Assembly (NCBI RefSeq): GCF_000003605.2
Contig: NW_003138337.1
Location: 29,535 to 61,661, forward strand
DNA length: 32,127 bases
DNA from: Saccoglossus kowalevskii
Lineage: Eukaryota; Hemichordata; Enteropneusta; Harrimaniidae
Direction of reading: 5' to 3'
The notes beneath the pieces were generated by a model. It did not search any database. It was not told where the DNA came from and saw nothing but the letters and a program-made list of their open reading frames with translations. Positions within the stretch are counted from its first letter, which is position 1. Each line of letters opens with the position of its first letter. A program made the position numbers and the translations under genes. This document shows, piece after piece, positions 1 to 11,012 of the stretch.

Positions 1-395
1 TTTTATGTATTGTTTTTGATTTGATAACTTTGAACTAAACAGATTTTCTATTAGCTTCAGATCTTGATCAAAGTTTGGCACCCAGTTCATAGGAGTGCTT
101 ATATTGATTTTCTGACATCTTGTTTTCTGTAAAGATTTATTGGTAGGTTTGCAAATGTGTATCAGACTGTGCAATCTCTCCATGAGTTGGTTTTGAAACC
201 CAGTAAGGGATTCTGAGATACATTACCAAGGATATTATTACAAGATAAATCATTTGCTTCATTGAACACATACAACAATGCATATTTCCACTGAGATCAG
301 TGACCTTTGATGTGTATCACCAGTGATCAATCAAGTAGAAACAGTCAAAATATTTTATCAGTTTTTCTCAATTTTTGCATGATATTTTCATACAG

Positions 396-595
396 GACAT
401 CTGTTGTTCAAACTCAGGGAAGACATTATACTGATGAACAAGGTGACCAAGTTTGATGAAGTTTGGAATAGTATTAGTAAAGTTATCATGCACAAAATAA
501 CAATTATTAACGACGACGACAACGACGACGACAACGCCGGACAACATTTTTCCCTTAATATACCTTTCCCTTCCATCTTTGATGGTACGGGCAAG
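396..595 (+). CDS. Candidate internal exon of an unidentified + strand gene
   Basis: A pyrimidine-rich acceptor (attttcatacag) ends at 395, and a donor (GGCAAG|gtaaaa) follows 595. Between them exactly one + frame is open over the full 200 nt: 2 nt completing a codon, then 66 codons. The product contains HLLFKLREDIILMNKVTKFD, then EVWNSISKVI, an acidic run NDDDNDDDN encoded by a GAC/AAC microsatellite (about 510-537), and IPFPSIFDGTGK. I do not recognise the family. Splice signals plus an open frame favour a real exon of a gene entering from the left edge, but no partner exon could be fixed. The - strand is also open over part of it (as a poly-Val run), which looks like a shadow. Confidence 0.42.
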
Positions 596-1261
596 GTAAA
601 AATTAATAGCTACATCTGTTGCCACTTTAATTAGTGACTGGTAGACCTACTTTTTTTTAAATGTTGAACAATACACATAACAATGCAAAGGATCTTACAC
701 ACTACCAACTCAACAGAATTACAAAACATTGGATTCACTACCAGAATTCCCATAATCCAACAGTTCACATATTTATAATATGGCTTAACTGTAAGTATGT
801 AAAATCCAGTAATTAAGCATAAAAACTGATATTTCTAAAATTTGACGTCATATTTTTTTACAGTTTAACTTTCTAATCAATATTTTAGAGAAAACCCTGA
901 AATCAAATCACTACAACATGTTCAATAAAGATTGAATCTAACTTGAACAGTGTGTGTAAAATATATTTTTACATAAAATTAGAACGTACACTGTGTGAGA
1001 ACTATATCTCTGTAATGTGACAACAGCATTACTGATTGCTTACTGATGTATATTTCTGAAGATAGAAACCAAGGTTGTGAAAAAATACACACAAATTACC
1101 CAAAATTATATACGCATCTCTACACATTATTTGCATACTGGTAATAATGAAAAATATATGCAAATGTTTTGAAGTGCAATATTTGTTTTTCATTTTGTTA
1201 TTAAATTAGAGAAAAAGCAAATATTGACTATAAAATTAAAGTGGTCCAATCGTACAAATGT
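596..1261. other. Non-coding stretch, nothing recognised
   Basis: AT-rich sequence between the candidate exon at 396-595 and the 193-bp array. No open frame with splice support and no inverted or tandem structure noticed. Confidence 0.5.
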
Positions 1262-2022
1262 GACAGATATTACCTACTCCTCGATCATAAAAGCCATTTA
1301 TAGATTTCTAAAAGAGAACATGACGATATTAATGTTATTCTGAAAATAAATGGCTGTCTAATGGTCATCTTGAATTCATCCACTATAATATTTTTAATTA
1401 AATAGGACAATAATTTCACTATATAAATGCAATCGGATTTAAATCAAACATGCGACAGTTATGACCGACTCCTCGATCATAAAAACCATTTATAGATTTT
1501 AAGTAAAGACAACATGATGATATTAATGTTATTCTGAGGGATAAATGGCTGTCTGATGGCCATTTTGAATTCATTCACCATAATATTTTTAATCAAATAG
1601 GACAATAATTTCACTATATAAATGCCATCGGGTTTAAATCAAACATGTGACAGTTATTACCGACTCTTCGATCATAAAAACCATTTATAGATTTTAAGTA
1701 AAGACAACATGATGATATTAATGTTATTCTGAGGGATAAATGGCTGTCTGATGGCCATTTTGAATTCATTCACCATAATATTTTTAATCAAATAGGACAA
1801 TAATTTCACTGTATAAATGCCATCAGGTTCAAATCAAACATGTGACAGTTATTACATATTCCTTGATCATAAAAGCCATTTAGAGATTTCTAGTAAAGAC
1901 AACATGATGATAGTAATGTTATTCTGAGGAATAAATGGCTGTCTAATGGCCATCTTGAATTCATCCACTATAATATTTTTAATCAAATAAGACAATAAAT
2001 GCCAGGTTTAAATCAAACATAT
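1262..2022. repeat. Tandem array, four units of about 193 bp
   Basis: Unit starts (GACAG..TTA) at 1262, 1454, 1649 and 1844, giving spacings of 192, 195 and 195 bp. Landmarks in every unit: CGATCATAAAA (TGATCATAAAA in the last), CCATTTA.AGATT, ATGGCTGTCT, and AATTCAT.CAC.ATAATATT. Units 2 and 3 are nearly identical, units 1 and 4 more diverged, and the last unit has lost about 18 bp (the TTTCACTATATAAA segment). No coding potential seen. Confidence 0.93.
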
Positions 2023-3009
2023 TTAATGAAATACAGTCATAACATGCACATAGCTGAAAAATAAATTTTCGTTTAAATAAAAACTCACTTTAAAGCAGTC
2101 TAGATGCTAATTGCATGTGCACAAAATGAGCAAAGGATAGTAGTGTAGTAAAAGTCGCATCATACCTGCAACATGACATGATGCGACAATTAGGGTATAT
2201 GCTGCTTTAATTAACATGATGCAGATTATTAATTTGCTGTGAATGCAATGAGGGGAGTATGCCATGAATTCTTGACTTGAATGGGACAATTGTAATTTTA
2301 AGTTCAATCTGAAGAGGACAAGCCTCAAACAATCATGGCCAACATTTATGACCAGTTTATAAATAGTTTTACAATTCACAGAAATCCGACAGTTTGCAAG
2401 GAATCCAAAGCGAACGGTAGAACTTTAACAGCTGGGCAGACCTTTTCTCTGACTGACAATAAAATGAGAATGCACATTATTCTTCATTTATCAGTTATTA
2501 TGTTTATCGCAAAAATACTTGGTAGGAAAAAAAAAAATTATTTTTCCAAGAATATGAATTACTAGAATACAAATAGAAATTATTTTCTCAACTCAAACAA
2601 GCCTAACATACACTTCAGTAGTTTTAGAAAAAAAACTATATTTTCACACAATTCACACACAGAGCTAACTAAAAGTATATAACATGTAGGAGTTCAAATG
2701 CCATCTTCACTGTGAAATATAGGTTTGAATATAAGTGCCCACGAACCTGGGTTTCATCATTAATACAATTATTTTTTGTCAACTCAAAAGTTCTTTTTTT
2801 TTTTTTCAGATGAAAATAGATACTGACAAGCATAATCTAGCATCAGAAGGTTTAACATGCAAGTTTCATGCACACAACGAATGTCATTTTAATGGAGCTT
2901 TGTAAAAAGTATGTAAATCTGTCAAAAATACCTCTGTGACATCCAAGTTATGCCCAAGAATGCAACTTCCTTGTTGAATTAATTTTAGATGCAATCAAAA
3001 TTATGCTAC
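2023..3009. other. Non-coding stretch, only chance-length frames
   Basis: Holds overlapping frames on both strands at 2107-2565 (76 and 90 codons) without recognisable content, and poly-A and poly-T tracts (about 2527, 2795). No feature supported. Confidence 0.45.
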
Positions 3010-3109
3010 CAAGAGCGTCGTCGGCCTGGCGGGATTGTACTGACACAGGGACGAGCAGTAATCCCATCAAAGAGGTGAATATACACATTAGATCACTCAT
3101 GGTATCCAT
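3010..3109 (-). CDS. Candidate first coding exon encoding a signal peptide (unknown secreted protein)
   Basis: On the - strand, ATGs at 3109 and 3100 are in frame; the second has the better context (ACCATGA). The peptide has the layout of a secretory signal: MSDLMCIFTSLMGLLLVPVS with the hydrophobic core, then VQS|RQADDAL as a plausible cleavage region. A possible donor (CTTG|gtagca) ends the exon at 3010 in phase 1. Local CpG content is higher than in the flanks. The donor is mediocre and no downstream exon was identified, so this is a tentative call; chance hydrophobic frames occur in AT-rich DNA. Confidence 0.3.
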
Positions 3110-3659
3110 ATATGGTAGCGATGAACATTCAACCACTCAACAACATGGCATCGTCATTAAAAGATGGAAGTTCACACTTTATTAAAAATTATCAGTGGTA
3201 CGATCTGTTGTAATGTCCCATTGGGAACACCGTGATCATCAGAGATGTACTTGGCCAAGCGATGGTGATCAAAAACCTGGCGTAATTTATTATACGTGAT
3301 GCAAAACATTTTTTTTCTTCAAAATTTGCATCTGAATAATACAATGAAATCTCTCCCATGTACTTAGAGTAATCTGTAATTTCTGCCCTGTACTCTGAAT
3401 AATATAATGCACAAAATACACTGAATTTAAGAAAGAATTACATTTACACACGACTGATTTTTATACATTGTATAATTTTTTTTTATAAATTTCATGTGAC
3501 AGTTGAAAATAAGTTGACCAACTTTGTTTACCTTGCTTATAATTTAACAATAATCAGTATGACCTTTGACCTACCATGACATTTTCCTGATATTATAAAA
3601 CTATTCATTTTCATGGGCATTTTGAGCCGTTTCAGTTCACAAATTTGGTCACATTTAAC

Positions 3660-3710
3660 GGAATTTCACTTACAAGTGAAAATACCAAAATTAAAACCCA
3701 GTCTTTACAG
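3660..3710 (+). mobile_element. Truncated end of the 208-bp MITE family
   Basis: AAAATTAAAACCCAGTCTTTACAGTA resembles the right end of the element at 3801-4008, which lies only about 90 bp further on. Probably a truncated older copy. Confidence 0.4.
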
Positions 3711-3800
3711 TACTTGATAATGTATATTTTTGGAGCAAAACTGTCAAGACAATAATATTGATATTCTAATATATATTGCAAACTATAAGAACTGTGATTA

Positions 3801-4008
3801 CTGTAAAATGACTAATTTTCACTGGGTTTAAATTTCACTGATTTACCATTTCAGGCATATTCAGTGGGTTTTAAATACACGGTTTCGTCATTTAGATAAT
3901 GTGTTCTATGCTAAATTTTACATGATCACTGTGTTTTAAGTTAGCGCATTTTTCCAGTCAGCGAAATAAGCTAAATTAAAACCCAGTGAATAATTACCCC
4001 CTTTACAG
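3801..4008 (+). mobile_element. 208-bp MITE, copy 1 (CTGTAAAA...CTTTACAG, TA flanks)
   Basis: The element starts CTGTAAAATGACTAATTTTC and ends CCCCCTTTACAG, flanked by TA on both sides (3799-3800, 4009-4010). A second 208-bp copy in reverse orientation lies at 28437-28644 with about six mismatches by eye. It is non-coding, with short inverted ends and internal inverted modules around CACTGGGTTT. A TA target duplication points to a Tc1/mariner-like mobiliser (inference). Confidence 0.85.
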
Positions 4009-4159
4009 TACACGGTATTTGATGGGATCTATGTTCCATGTGAAATAGCCATGATTGAGGGAAAGACACACAGACTAACACTGTGTGTATGGGTAACCCT
4101 GCATTTCACATTAAACTCATCAAAAATCAAAAACTAAATTCTATACAAAACGTCCAAAA

Positions 4160-4211
4160 AGCCTTTTCAGCGAAAATTAATTCCAGCAAAAAAAAAGTAT
4201 TCCACAGTATT
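4160..4211 (+). mobile_element. Partial copy of the 177-bp MITE right end
   Basis: CAGCGAAAATTAATTCCAGC followed by AAAGTATTCCACAGTA matches the right end of the element at 10401-10577 (CAGCGAACATTAATTCCAAG and AAAGTATTTTACAGTA). Confidence 0.5.
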
Positions 4212-4669
4212 TATATGGAAATATAGTCAAGAAATTCTTATTTATAGTAAATTAGTACCCTGTAAAGTACCAGGATGTGTGACCTTTTGGAGGGGGTCAT
4301 GCATGAAGTCTATTACAGAAGTCCAGAAGTATACACAGGGAATGATTGATGCGATTTCACTTGCGGATAAAACAATTTTTTTCATTGCTTGGAAAATCCA
4401 ACTAAAACTATCCATGTTTATGATATCCTTCCTCAGGCACCAGGGAATCTGTCAAATGGATAATACGATCAAGCTTAATTTTATAGTCTTTGATTTGATG
4501 AAAATAATCTTATCAAGATTTCTGGGCAGCTATTTAATTGCCGACTAACTGACATTGCACGAATTGAAAACTCTTAGTAAAAAGCACAGTCATCATGCTA
4601 GCTTGGAACTGCCTTAGTAACACTCCAATAAGTATCGCTAAATTGGTCAATTTTTTTTTTATTTTGTAG

Positions 4670-5357
4670 CAAAGTAACCAAGAATGAATTAAACTAATTT
4701 TTTTGTTTATGAACATCCCTGATTAAACCATACCAAGGTCCTGGTGGATTAATACAGTTAATTGTTAATATTATTAATATACTGGTCATTTTTAACAGAT
4801 AATTACCCTCAGAACCAAGACTGAATTAAACTCATTTTTATGTTTATGAACATCCCTGATTAAACCATACCAAGGTCCTGGTGGATTAATACAGTTAATT
4901 GTTAATATTACTAATATACTGGTTATCTTTAACAGATAATTACCCTCAGAACCAAGATTGAATTAAACTCATTTTTATGTTTATGAACATCCCTGATTAA
5001 ACCATACCCAGTTCCTGGTGGATTAATACAGTTAATTGTTAATATTATTAATATACTGGTCATTTTTAACAGATAATTACCCTCAGAACCAAGACTGAAT
5101 TAAACTCATTTCTATGTTTATGAACATCCCTGATCAAACCATACCCAGGTCCTGGTGGATTAATACAGTTAATTGTTAATATTATTAATATACTGGTCAT
5201 TTTTAACAAATAATTACCCTCAGAACCAAGACTGAATTAAACTCATTTTTATGTTTATGAACATCCCTGATTAAACCATACCAAGGTCCTGGTGGATTAA
5301 TACAGTTAATTGTTAATATTACTAATATACCAGTCATTTTAAACAGATAATTACCCT
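4670..5357. repeat. Tandem array, five units of 137 bp
   Basis: The marker GAATTAAACT recurs at 4686, 4823, 4960, 5097 and 5234, exactly 137 bp apart. Each unit carries ATGAACATCCCTGATTAAAC, CCTGGTGGATTAATACAGTT and TAATATTA.TAATATAC. The units differ by only a few substitutions and have no indels, so the array is young or homogenised. The AT-rich end of the unit has imperfect dyad symmetry. Confidence 0.95.
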
Positions 5358-6959
5358 TGGTATTAAAGTTTAATGAACATTGGTTTTAAAAAAATTGACA
5401 ATAATAATGTGAGGTTGCAGTGGAAAAAAAAACTAACAGACATTTCCATGGAATGACTATCAACATGTATTGTACAGCACATGTACATGTATCTATCTTT
5501 GTATGGCCAGTTTATTGATCACAGTGCCGGGCTAAAAGATAATCCACATTGACAGTGTTGTACACGTTATGCACTTTAAACAGGAATCAGTTTTAGTTTT
5601 CAATGGAAATTGACATCCTAGAAGCCTATTTGATAAATATATAATCTGGGAAATGACATTGGCATTTAACATTAATCAGCTCTTCTGTTAGCTTTCAGTA
5701 TCTACTTGAAGTTTTTTTAGGGGCAATTTTGGCCAAAATGAGCATAATGTTTTCATTGGCTATAGGTCTTGAACATCATTATGACTCTGTATCTTGAAGG
5801 CCCCGTCACTGCAAACAAATTCAGTAAGAGTTCCTTCGCGCCCCCTTACCCATAACTCTAATCCTAACCCCCTGTACCCCTCCTCCATCAAAATAGTACA
5901 ACTAAAAAGTCTGTACAACATACCTAGAACAGATAAATAAAAACATCGTAGTTTAATGTTGGTCCGGACTTTGAGCCCTTGAAAGTAAGTGATCCAGCCC
6001 TTACATACGCCAACGATTGAAATTTGTTTAATTGCTATAAAATTATCGCTCAAAAAAAAAAAAATTTCATTTGTGAGACGTGTTTTTGATACAAACCGAA
6101 GATCGCGATTGACCCTACACAAAACTACCGCCATTTTGTCTTCCTTGTCCTCGTTCGACAAAAACAAAAAACTTGCATATTTACTATTTGTTTAATGAGT
6201 GCATTTTTGTTTAAAAATATCAAACAAGAATAAACACTAAGTAAAATAAGAATCAACTGCTTCGTTTTATTTGAGTAAGATGGAAACCATGCGAAAACAA
6301 ATGTAAAACATTACTGTATGCTCGAGAAGAAGACACTGGGAGTCGTGTGCAAAGACATTGTTTACAAATTAGATCACGTTGTGTAGCTCCAATGCGTAAA
6401 ATAGAAAATTTATATCTTGAGTAAAACTGACAAACTTCCTTGCTGTTGCTGTCGGGTGTCTGCCTTATACATGGACTAAGTGTAGACGTGGGGATTCAGC
6501 TTTCCTTTTCTCTGCTTGTGGTGTCGCAATAGCGGTGAAAGTCAGTACTGGGTTGAACCGACAGCCATGGCCACTATATTTTGAATGATCATAAATAATT
6601 TTTGAACCCAATAGTAGTGATCACTGTGATTATTATATAAATTTCTTGCAAAATGCCTGGAAACGGCCCAGCTTGAGGGAAACAGTATCGTGGAAAGAAA
6701 GAACAGTATCGGACCAGATACCTATAAAAGACTTGATGAGAACACTGCAGAATCGCGGGCGAAACGAAAGTTGCACGGCAGAGGAGAACACTGTACATGT
6801 AACCAGCACATTTACGAATCAAGATTGGCAGAAAGTTGTACGGCATCTGTCTTTGATTCTGTACTCCCCATACTCGCATACATTTGATGTTTTTAGTCGC
6901 TGTATCTGCTCAAATAACATCCATCATGATATAATAAATCATTATATACTAAAATTTGC
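5358..6959. other. Mostly unannotated stretch between the 137-bp array and the hairpin repeat
   Basis: Contains the - strand frame at 5760-6167 and, at 6646-6981, overlapping + frames in a CpG-richer patch (about 6660-6830) that might be an exon or an old repeat. None has recognisable protein content. Confidence 0.4.
5760..6167 (-). other. 135-codon - strand frame, unrecognised
   Basis: The longest open frame in the gene-poor part. It starts near ATGTTTTTG, and a second Met lies in AAAATGGCGG (about 6132), a YY1-like start context. The C-terminal part (GYRGLGLELWVRGREGTLTE, then FVCSDGAFKI) has a more protein-like and GC-richer composition than the hydrophobic middle, which includes an A8-plus homopolymer. 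It could be part of a dispersed repeat or a decayed element. No family recognised and no support for expression. Confidence 0.2.
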
Positions 6960-7282
6960 AAATTTGCAGACATTCCAATGAAATATTACCAATTTTTTTT
7001 TGCGACAGAATATGTTATTGCAATATGCAAATTAGGCTACTCACCCTAGTCAAATATTTGATAAGAAACTTTAAAGACTCTAAGTTATAAATTAAATAAA
7101 GCAATAATTGACTAATTAATATGTATGGAATTGCACCAAAATCTAATCAGCACATCTACTCATCATATATTAGCTGTGTGCCAAATTTTATTTGAATTGA
7201 AATTGTAGATATTGAGTTATCAGTGCAACAAATTTTAGTCACAGACACCAGAACCACATAAGCTCCGTTTCACGGGAGCTAA
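6960..7282 (-). mobile_element. Hairpin-ended dispersed repeat (AGCTCC hairpin)
   Basis: On the - strand the element begins with the hairpin AGCTCCCGTGAAACGGAGCT (7282-7263). It continues TTATGTGGTTCTGGTGTCTG, TGACTAAAATTTG, GATAACTCAATATC and AAATTTGGCACAC. This order (hairpin, TTATG, a GTCTGTG-type segment, then 'ACTAAAATT..GATAACTC..AAATTTGG') is, from memory, that of a dispersed repeat common in marine invertebrate genomes. The far boundary is approximate. Confidence 0.5.
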
Positions 7283-7842
7283 AAATTCGAACAGTGTGCA
7301 AAAAATACGAGACTTTATGTGTTTTTTTTGAGAAATACTGCAAACGCCTTAAAAACTAAATGTTCACAGTAACACACTAATACCGTTTTTGCACTATTTG
7401 AATCAAATTCATTTATGTATAAATGACTTGGTGAGCTGATGTTTAAAAACGTCGTTTTTTTAATGATCCAGTTTACAATTTCTTTGTCAATATGTGCTTT
7501 TATTGGAGATGTGCTTCTAACAGAGTAGATACATGTACAGTGTCATGCTATTTGCAAAGGTGGTAGATTTCAATAGCGCCAAGACTATGTTGTCCAGTGG
7601 GGATTTATTCAGTGAGCAATCCTTTGAAAAAAAAACACCTTCTGAGTGTCTTTCACTTTTTAATGTTATCTCCCTCAAGACGTTTCTCGGATCACAGAGC
7701 AATAATGTCACCACTGATCAGGCCACGGATTTATCAGCGACAATAACAAAACCGAAAATCACACGACCGTGATTATTTTTTTTTTTACACAAAAACTTCA
7801 GCAATCATTACAAGTAATAAGCCTGAAGCTTGATGTGATGCG

Positions 7843-7855
7843 GTTGCTAAGCAAC
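7843..7855. promoter_or_regulatory. RFX-type X-box
   Basis: GTTGCTAAGCAAC is a 13-bp near-perfect palindrome matching the RFX X-box pattern (GTTGCY, short spacer, RGCAAC). RFX factors drive genes for ciliary components, and functional X-boxes usually lie within about 150 bp of the transcription start. It sits 34 bp before the ATG at 7889. Being palindromic, it could act on either strand. Confidence 0.55.
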
Positions 7856-7888
7856 AGCACCAAAGCTCATCTGATCAGACCAGCGGAG

Positions 7889-7941
7889 ATGGATATTACG
7901 TTTTTTAAATGTCAGTTTCCGGCTAAGAGTATTAAATACAG
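7889..7941 (+). CDS. Possible distal first coding exon of CFAP65 (hypothesis)
   Basis: The ATG at 7889 has a favourable context (G at -3, G at +4) and is the first ATG after a strong X-box at 7843-7855. The frame runs 17 codons (MDITFFKCQFPAKSIKY) plus AG, then a good donor CAG|gtatga at 7941/7942. Its phase (2) is the one needed to join the open 5' part of the exon at 18146. Against it: it would require a 10.2-kb intron, far longer than any other in the gene, and frame compatibility has a one-in-three chance by accident. Transcript evidence is needed. It could also belong to another ciliary gene or be chance. Confidence 0.35.
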
Positions 7942-8538
7942 GTATGATGTACGTGGGTGGACAACATGGTTGCCACTTTCTCTGTTTAACATTTAAATTG
8001 ATTGTTATATTATGTTTGTCTTCTCAGGAAATAGACTGTAAATTATTTAATTTTCACTGCTAGAAATTTTCACTATTTCAGGAATATGGAATTCATTTTA
8101 TTGACACACAAAAATTTGCAAAAATTTGTCTCTGACTAAAAAATAAAGTGATTTTAACAGTGTTCCTTCCAAGAAAATTTATCAGTAAAAATTGCTGTGC
8201 TTTCATCACAAAATCCACCTTCAATCAAGTATATTGGAATACATAATGCATAGAATTGTAAAGAATGTGCCACAACGACAAACAATTCTTGAATGAAGGG
8301 CCTGGAGATAATATTGAAAACTGCATTTTGAAAAATATATATAACAATGTGCACTGATAAAAATTAGTTATTGGATAAATGGCACCGTAGAATTGAAAGT
8401 GAATGTAAACTGTCACAGTAACTTGTTGAGTTACATAAGTACGTGTACTGGTATATCATAAGACACTGTATTTGAAAGAAATTTGCAATTTGTAATTGCA
8501 ATATAGGGTCATGAATTGATAAATCGATTTTCACTGAA

Positions 8539-8901
8539 ATGCAACAGGTATGGACAATATGGATTTTATACCAAAATGTGTTAGTTCTGACAGTGCTCTT
8601 CAAAACTAAGTTTATCGTTGAGCGCAGACTGTTTGATGTGCTGCCTAAAATGGTTTCTGATGACTACATACACATTTATTATCAGAAAACATTTGTATGT
8701 GAGGATGGGGATTTCACAAGATTGAAAAAATCATTTTTACAGATTTCAGTTTTTGTATGCTGTTGGATGAGCAAAGTATTTATTGATCTCCTCACACGTC
8801 TGCTGTATGTTTTCTCAAAGATGACGAGTGAATCAAACAGTAAATTTTATTTGGATGGCCACCTTTTCTCAACCACTTTTAATCAATATCCTTCCCAGTA
8901 G
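8539..8901 (+). other. 120-codon + strand frame, unrecognised
   Basis: Starts MQQVWTIWILYQNVLVL and later reads KFIVERRLFDVLPKMVSDDY. A frame this long is only mildly surprising for one chance occurrence in a window of this size and composition. No motif, signal sequence or flanking splice logic supports it. Confidence 0.12.
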
Positions 8902-10400
8902 AAGCGTGCGCCGACACAGCAGCATAAGATTAGGTCTGATTCCCGGCTAATACAAGTTGGGATTATTCTCATCAATGGAACATTGGGAAGATTTCTACTT
9001 TATGTCAGGAAATGCCGACAAATACCTCCCTGGCATACGTAGGTGGGCAAAAACATGACATTATTGAGCTATACAAAAAATTAGTATAGTATCTCAGTTT
9101 TTGTACATCAAAAATGTTCATGTGAAATATCTTTTAATAATAGCTGAGAGTCAAGGGTGGATTAATCTATCACAATGATATCAAGCCTTGTAATATTCTG
9201 TCTGCAAATTTGATTGGCTCTTGGATACAATTTGAGACCGTGACATCACTGACTGTTCACATTTTTAAATGTTACAGCAGAGCTGATTCAAAGACTAGAC
9301 AATTTTTTTTTTTTTGATAATTATTTGAAATATGATGAATCTAAATGTTTTTAATAGATACATATATTTCACCAAAGTGAGTTTGTGTTTTGAATTTGAG
9401 GAATTTCCAATTCCCCCCAACCTTTCCTTGGCATGGCATCAAATTCGTTTTTCTACGGAGTCCCACACGACTGCTTGCCGATTTACTGTTGAGAATAGCC
9501 AACAAATTAATTAGGGTAGAAGCCTACTCATAAATACCCAGAATTTATTCATTTTGCAATAATTTGCACTCCTATAGGAGAGATATTATCATATATTTAA
9601 AATTAAAATTAATTATTGTGAATGACAGAATACTTTTTTGTTGTCCTACATTATTTCAAAAACCTGAGTTTTGGAAAGTGTCAAAAAATGCAATTATAAA
9701 AACATTACATTAAATAGTATTTACCGGTAAGAGCATTATGACCATTACACTGATCATTTTCTTTAATCCATTGATACGTGTGAAACATTCATTTTATTTT
9801 ATTTCTATTTTTTTTTCAATGAATTTTTTTTTAAAAACTACTTGATATCAACTTGTTCTAAATTACTGCGCATGTATATCACTCATACAGATCTGAGATA
9901 TTTCTCTGCCATAGGCAACAATCGTAAAATGCCATAAAACCGACAAAACATATTTTTTCCATCAATCTACTCCATATTAATCATCTTTGTGTGAAAACAA
10001 AAAAATAAAAAAATAAATGAAATGACATCTTTTGAGAATAACCCTTCAATATATAACACTGATTGTTCAGAGACAACAGGCGTTGCAAATTTCACAAAGT
10101 GTCACCAAATCTACGCAAGTAAATCATGTACTATGATATGAAATACATAAAGACAGCACCTCTACTGGGAAATAAACGACTGTTGTAGGATACGAATATA
10201 CTCATTTTGAAAATGTCATCGGTTGAATGTTTTTTTTATTGCCGATTCCCGACAGCAAACGGATATGAAATGTATCATATTTTCACTATAATAGTTTCAC
10301 AAAGCATAAAATACTGTAAATAGCTTTAATTTTCCTCCATTGAGAACATTTTTCTGACGTTCTTGTGACTTGCATGAAATTTTGAGTTTGCAAGTATTTA
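8902..10400. other. Non-coding stretch, nothing recognised
   Basis: AT-rich with homopolymer T runs (about 9302, 9810). A 60-codon frame at 9332-9514 has no recognisable features. Confidence 0.45.
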
Positions 10401-10577
10401 CTGTAAAATACTTTATTTTAGCTGCATTATGGGTGTTTTGTATGGAACTTATTTTCACTGACTTTTGATGAGTTGAATGTAAAATATAGGAAAAAAGGCT
10501 TGTTCGCTGGCTTTTATTTTCACTGAATCATTCTTGCAGCGAACATTAATTCCAAGCGAAAATAAAGTATTTTACAG
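10401..10577. mobile_element. 177-bp MITE with inverted ends of about 24 bp
   Basis: The left end CTGTAAAATACTTTATTTTA and right end AAAATAAAGTATTTTACAG are inverted repeats, flanked by TA on each side (10399-10400, 10578-10579). The interior has GTTCGCTGG and GCAGCGAAC. A second CTGTAAAT motif at about 10313 suggests an older neighbour or a nested insertion. Non-coding. Confidence 0.78.
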
Positions 10578-11012
10578 TATATCGGTTAAAGTTTACATAT
10601 GTGTAACATGACACAATGGTATAAGTGGCTCTCTTTGCAGACCGTTCACGACCAGCGTGATGACCAGCCAACAATTTTAATTTTTGATGTACATACTGAG
10701 TTCTACAATTAAATGACACAAAATCGCAAATTGGAACTTTTTTTAATTTAAATAAAATTACATGTATTTATGCACATTTTTATGCATTTTTCCACAATTT
10801 CTTTGTTAATTTTGGACAAAATTGATACAAATTCCCATTAGTTATGTGTCTTGAATAAAAGAGAAAATACGTAAAAATATTAAGTGGGTATATTTTATGA
10901 TAGGGGATAGAAATTGACCATATGCCAGTCAAAGTTTGAGTATATTTCACAATACAATTTGTGAGTGTGCACAGACAGATTTAGAGGACTGTAAAACACT
11001 TTAAAACAGATA

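Noticed and set aside
5840..5880. Telomere-like CCCTTACCC / CCTAACCCCC words
   Set aside because: Only a few degenerate units, not a (TTAGGG)n array.
6646..6981. Overlapping + frames of 111 and 65 codons in a CpG-richer patch
   Set aside because: Two frames are open over the same bases, neither has recognisable motifs, and splice boundaries are ambiguous.
7517..7772. Complementary frames on both strands next to the X-box
   Set aside because: Both strands are open over the same 200 bp with no family match. A bidirectional X-box promoter is conceivable, but no exon structure supports a - strand gene.
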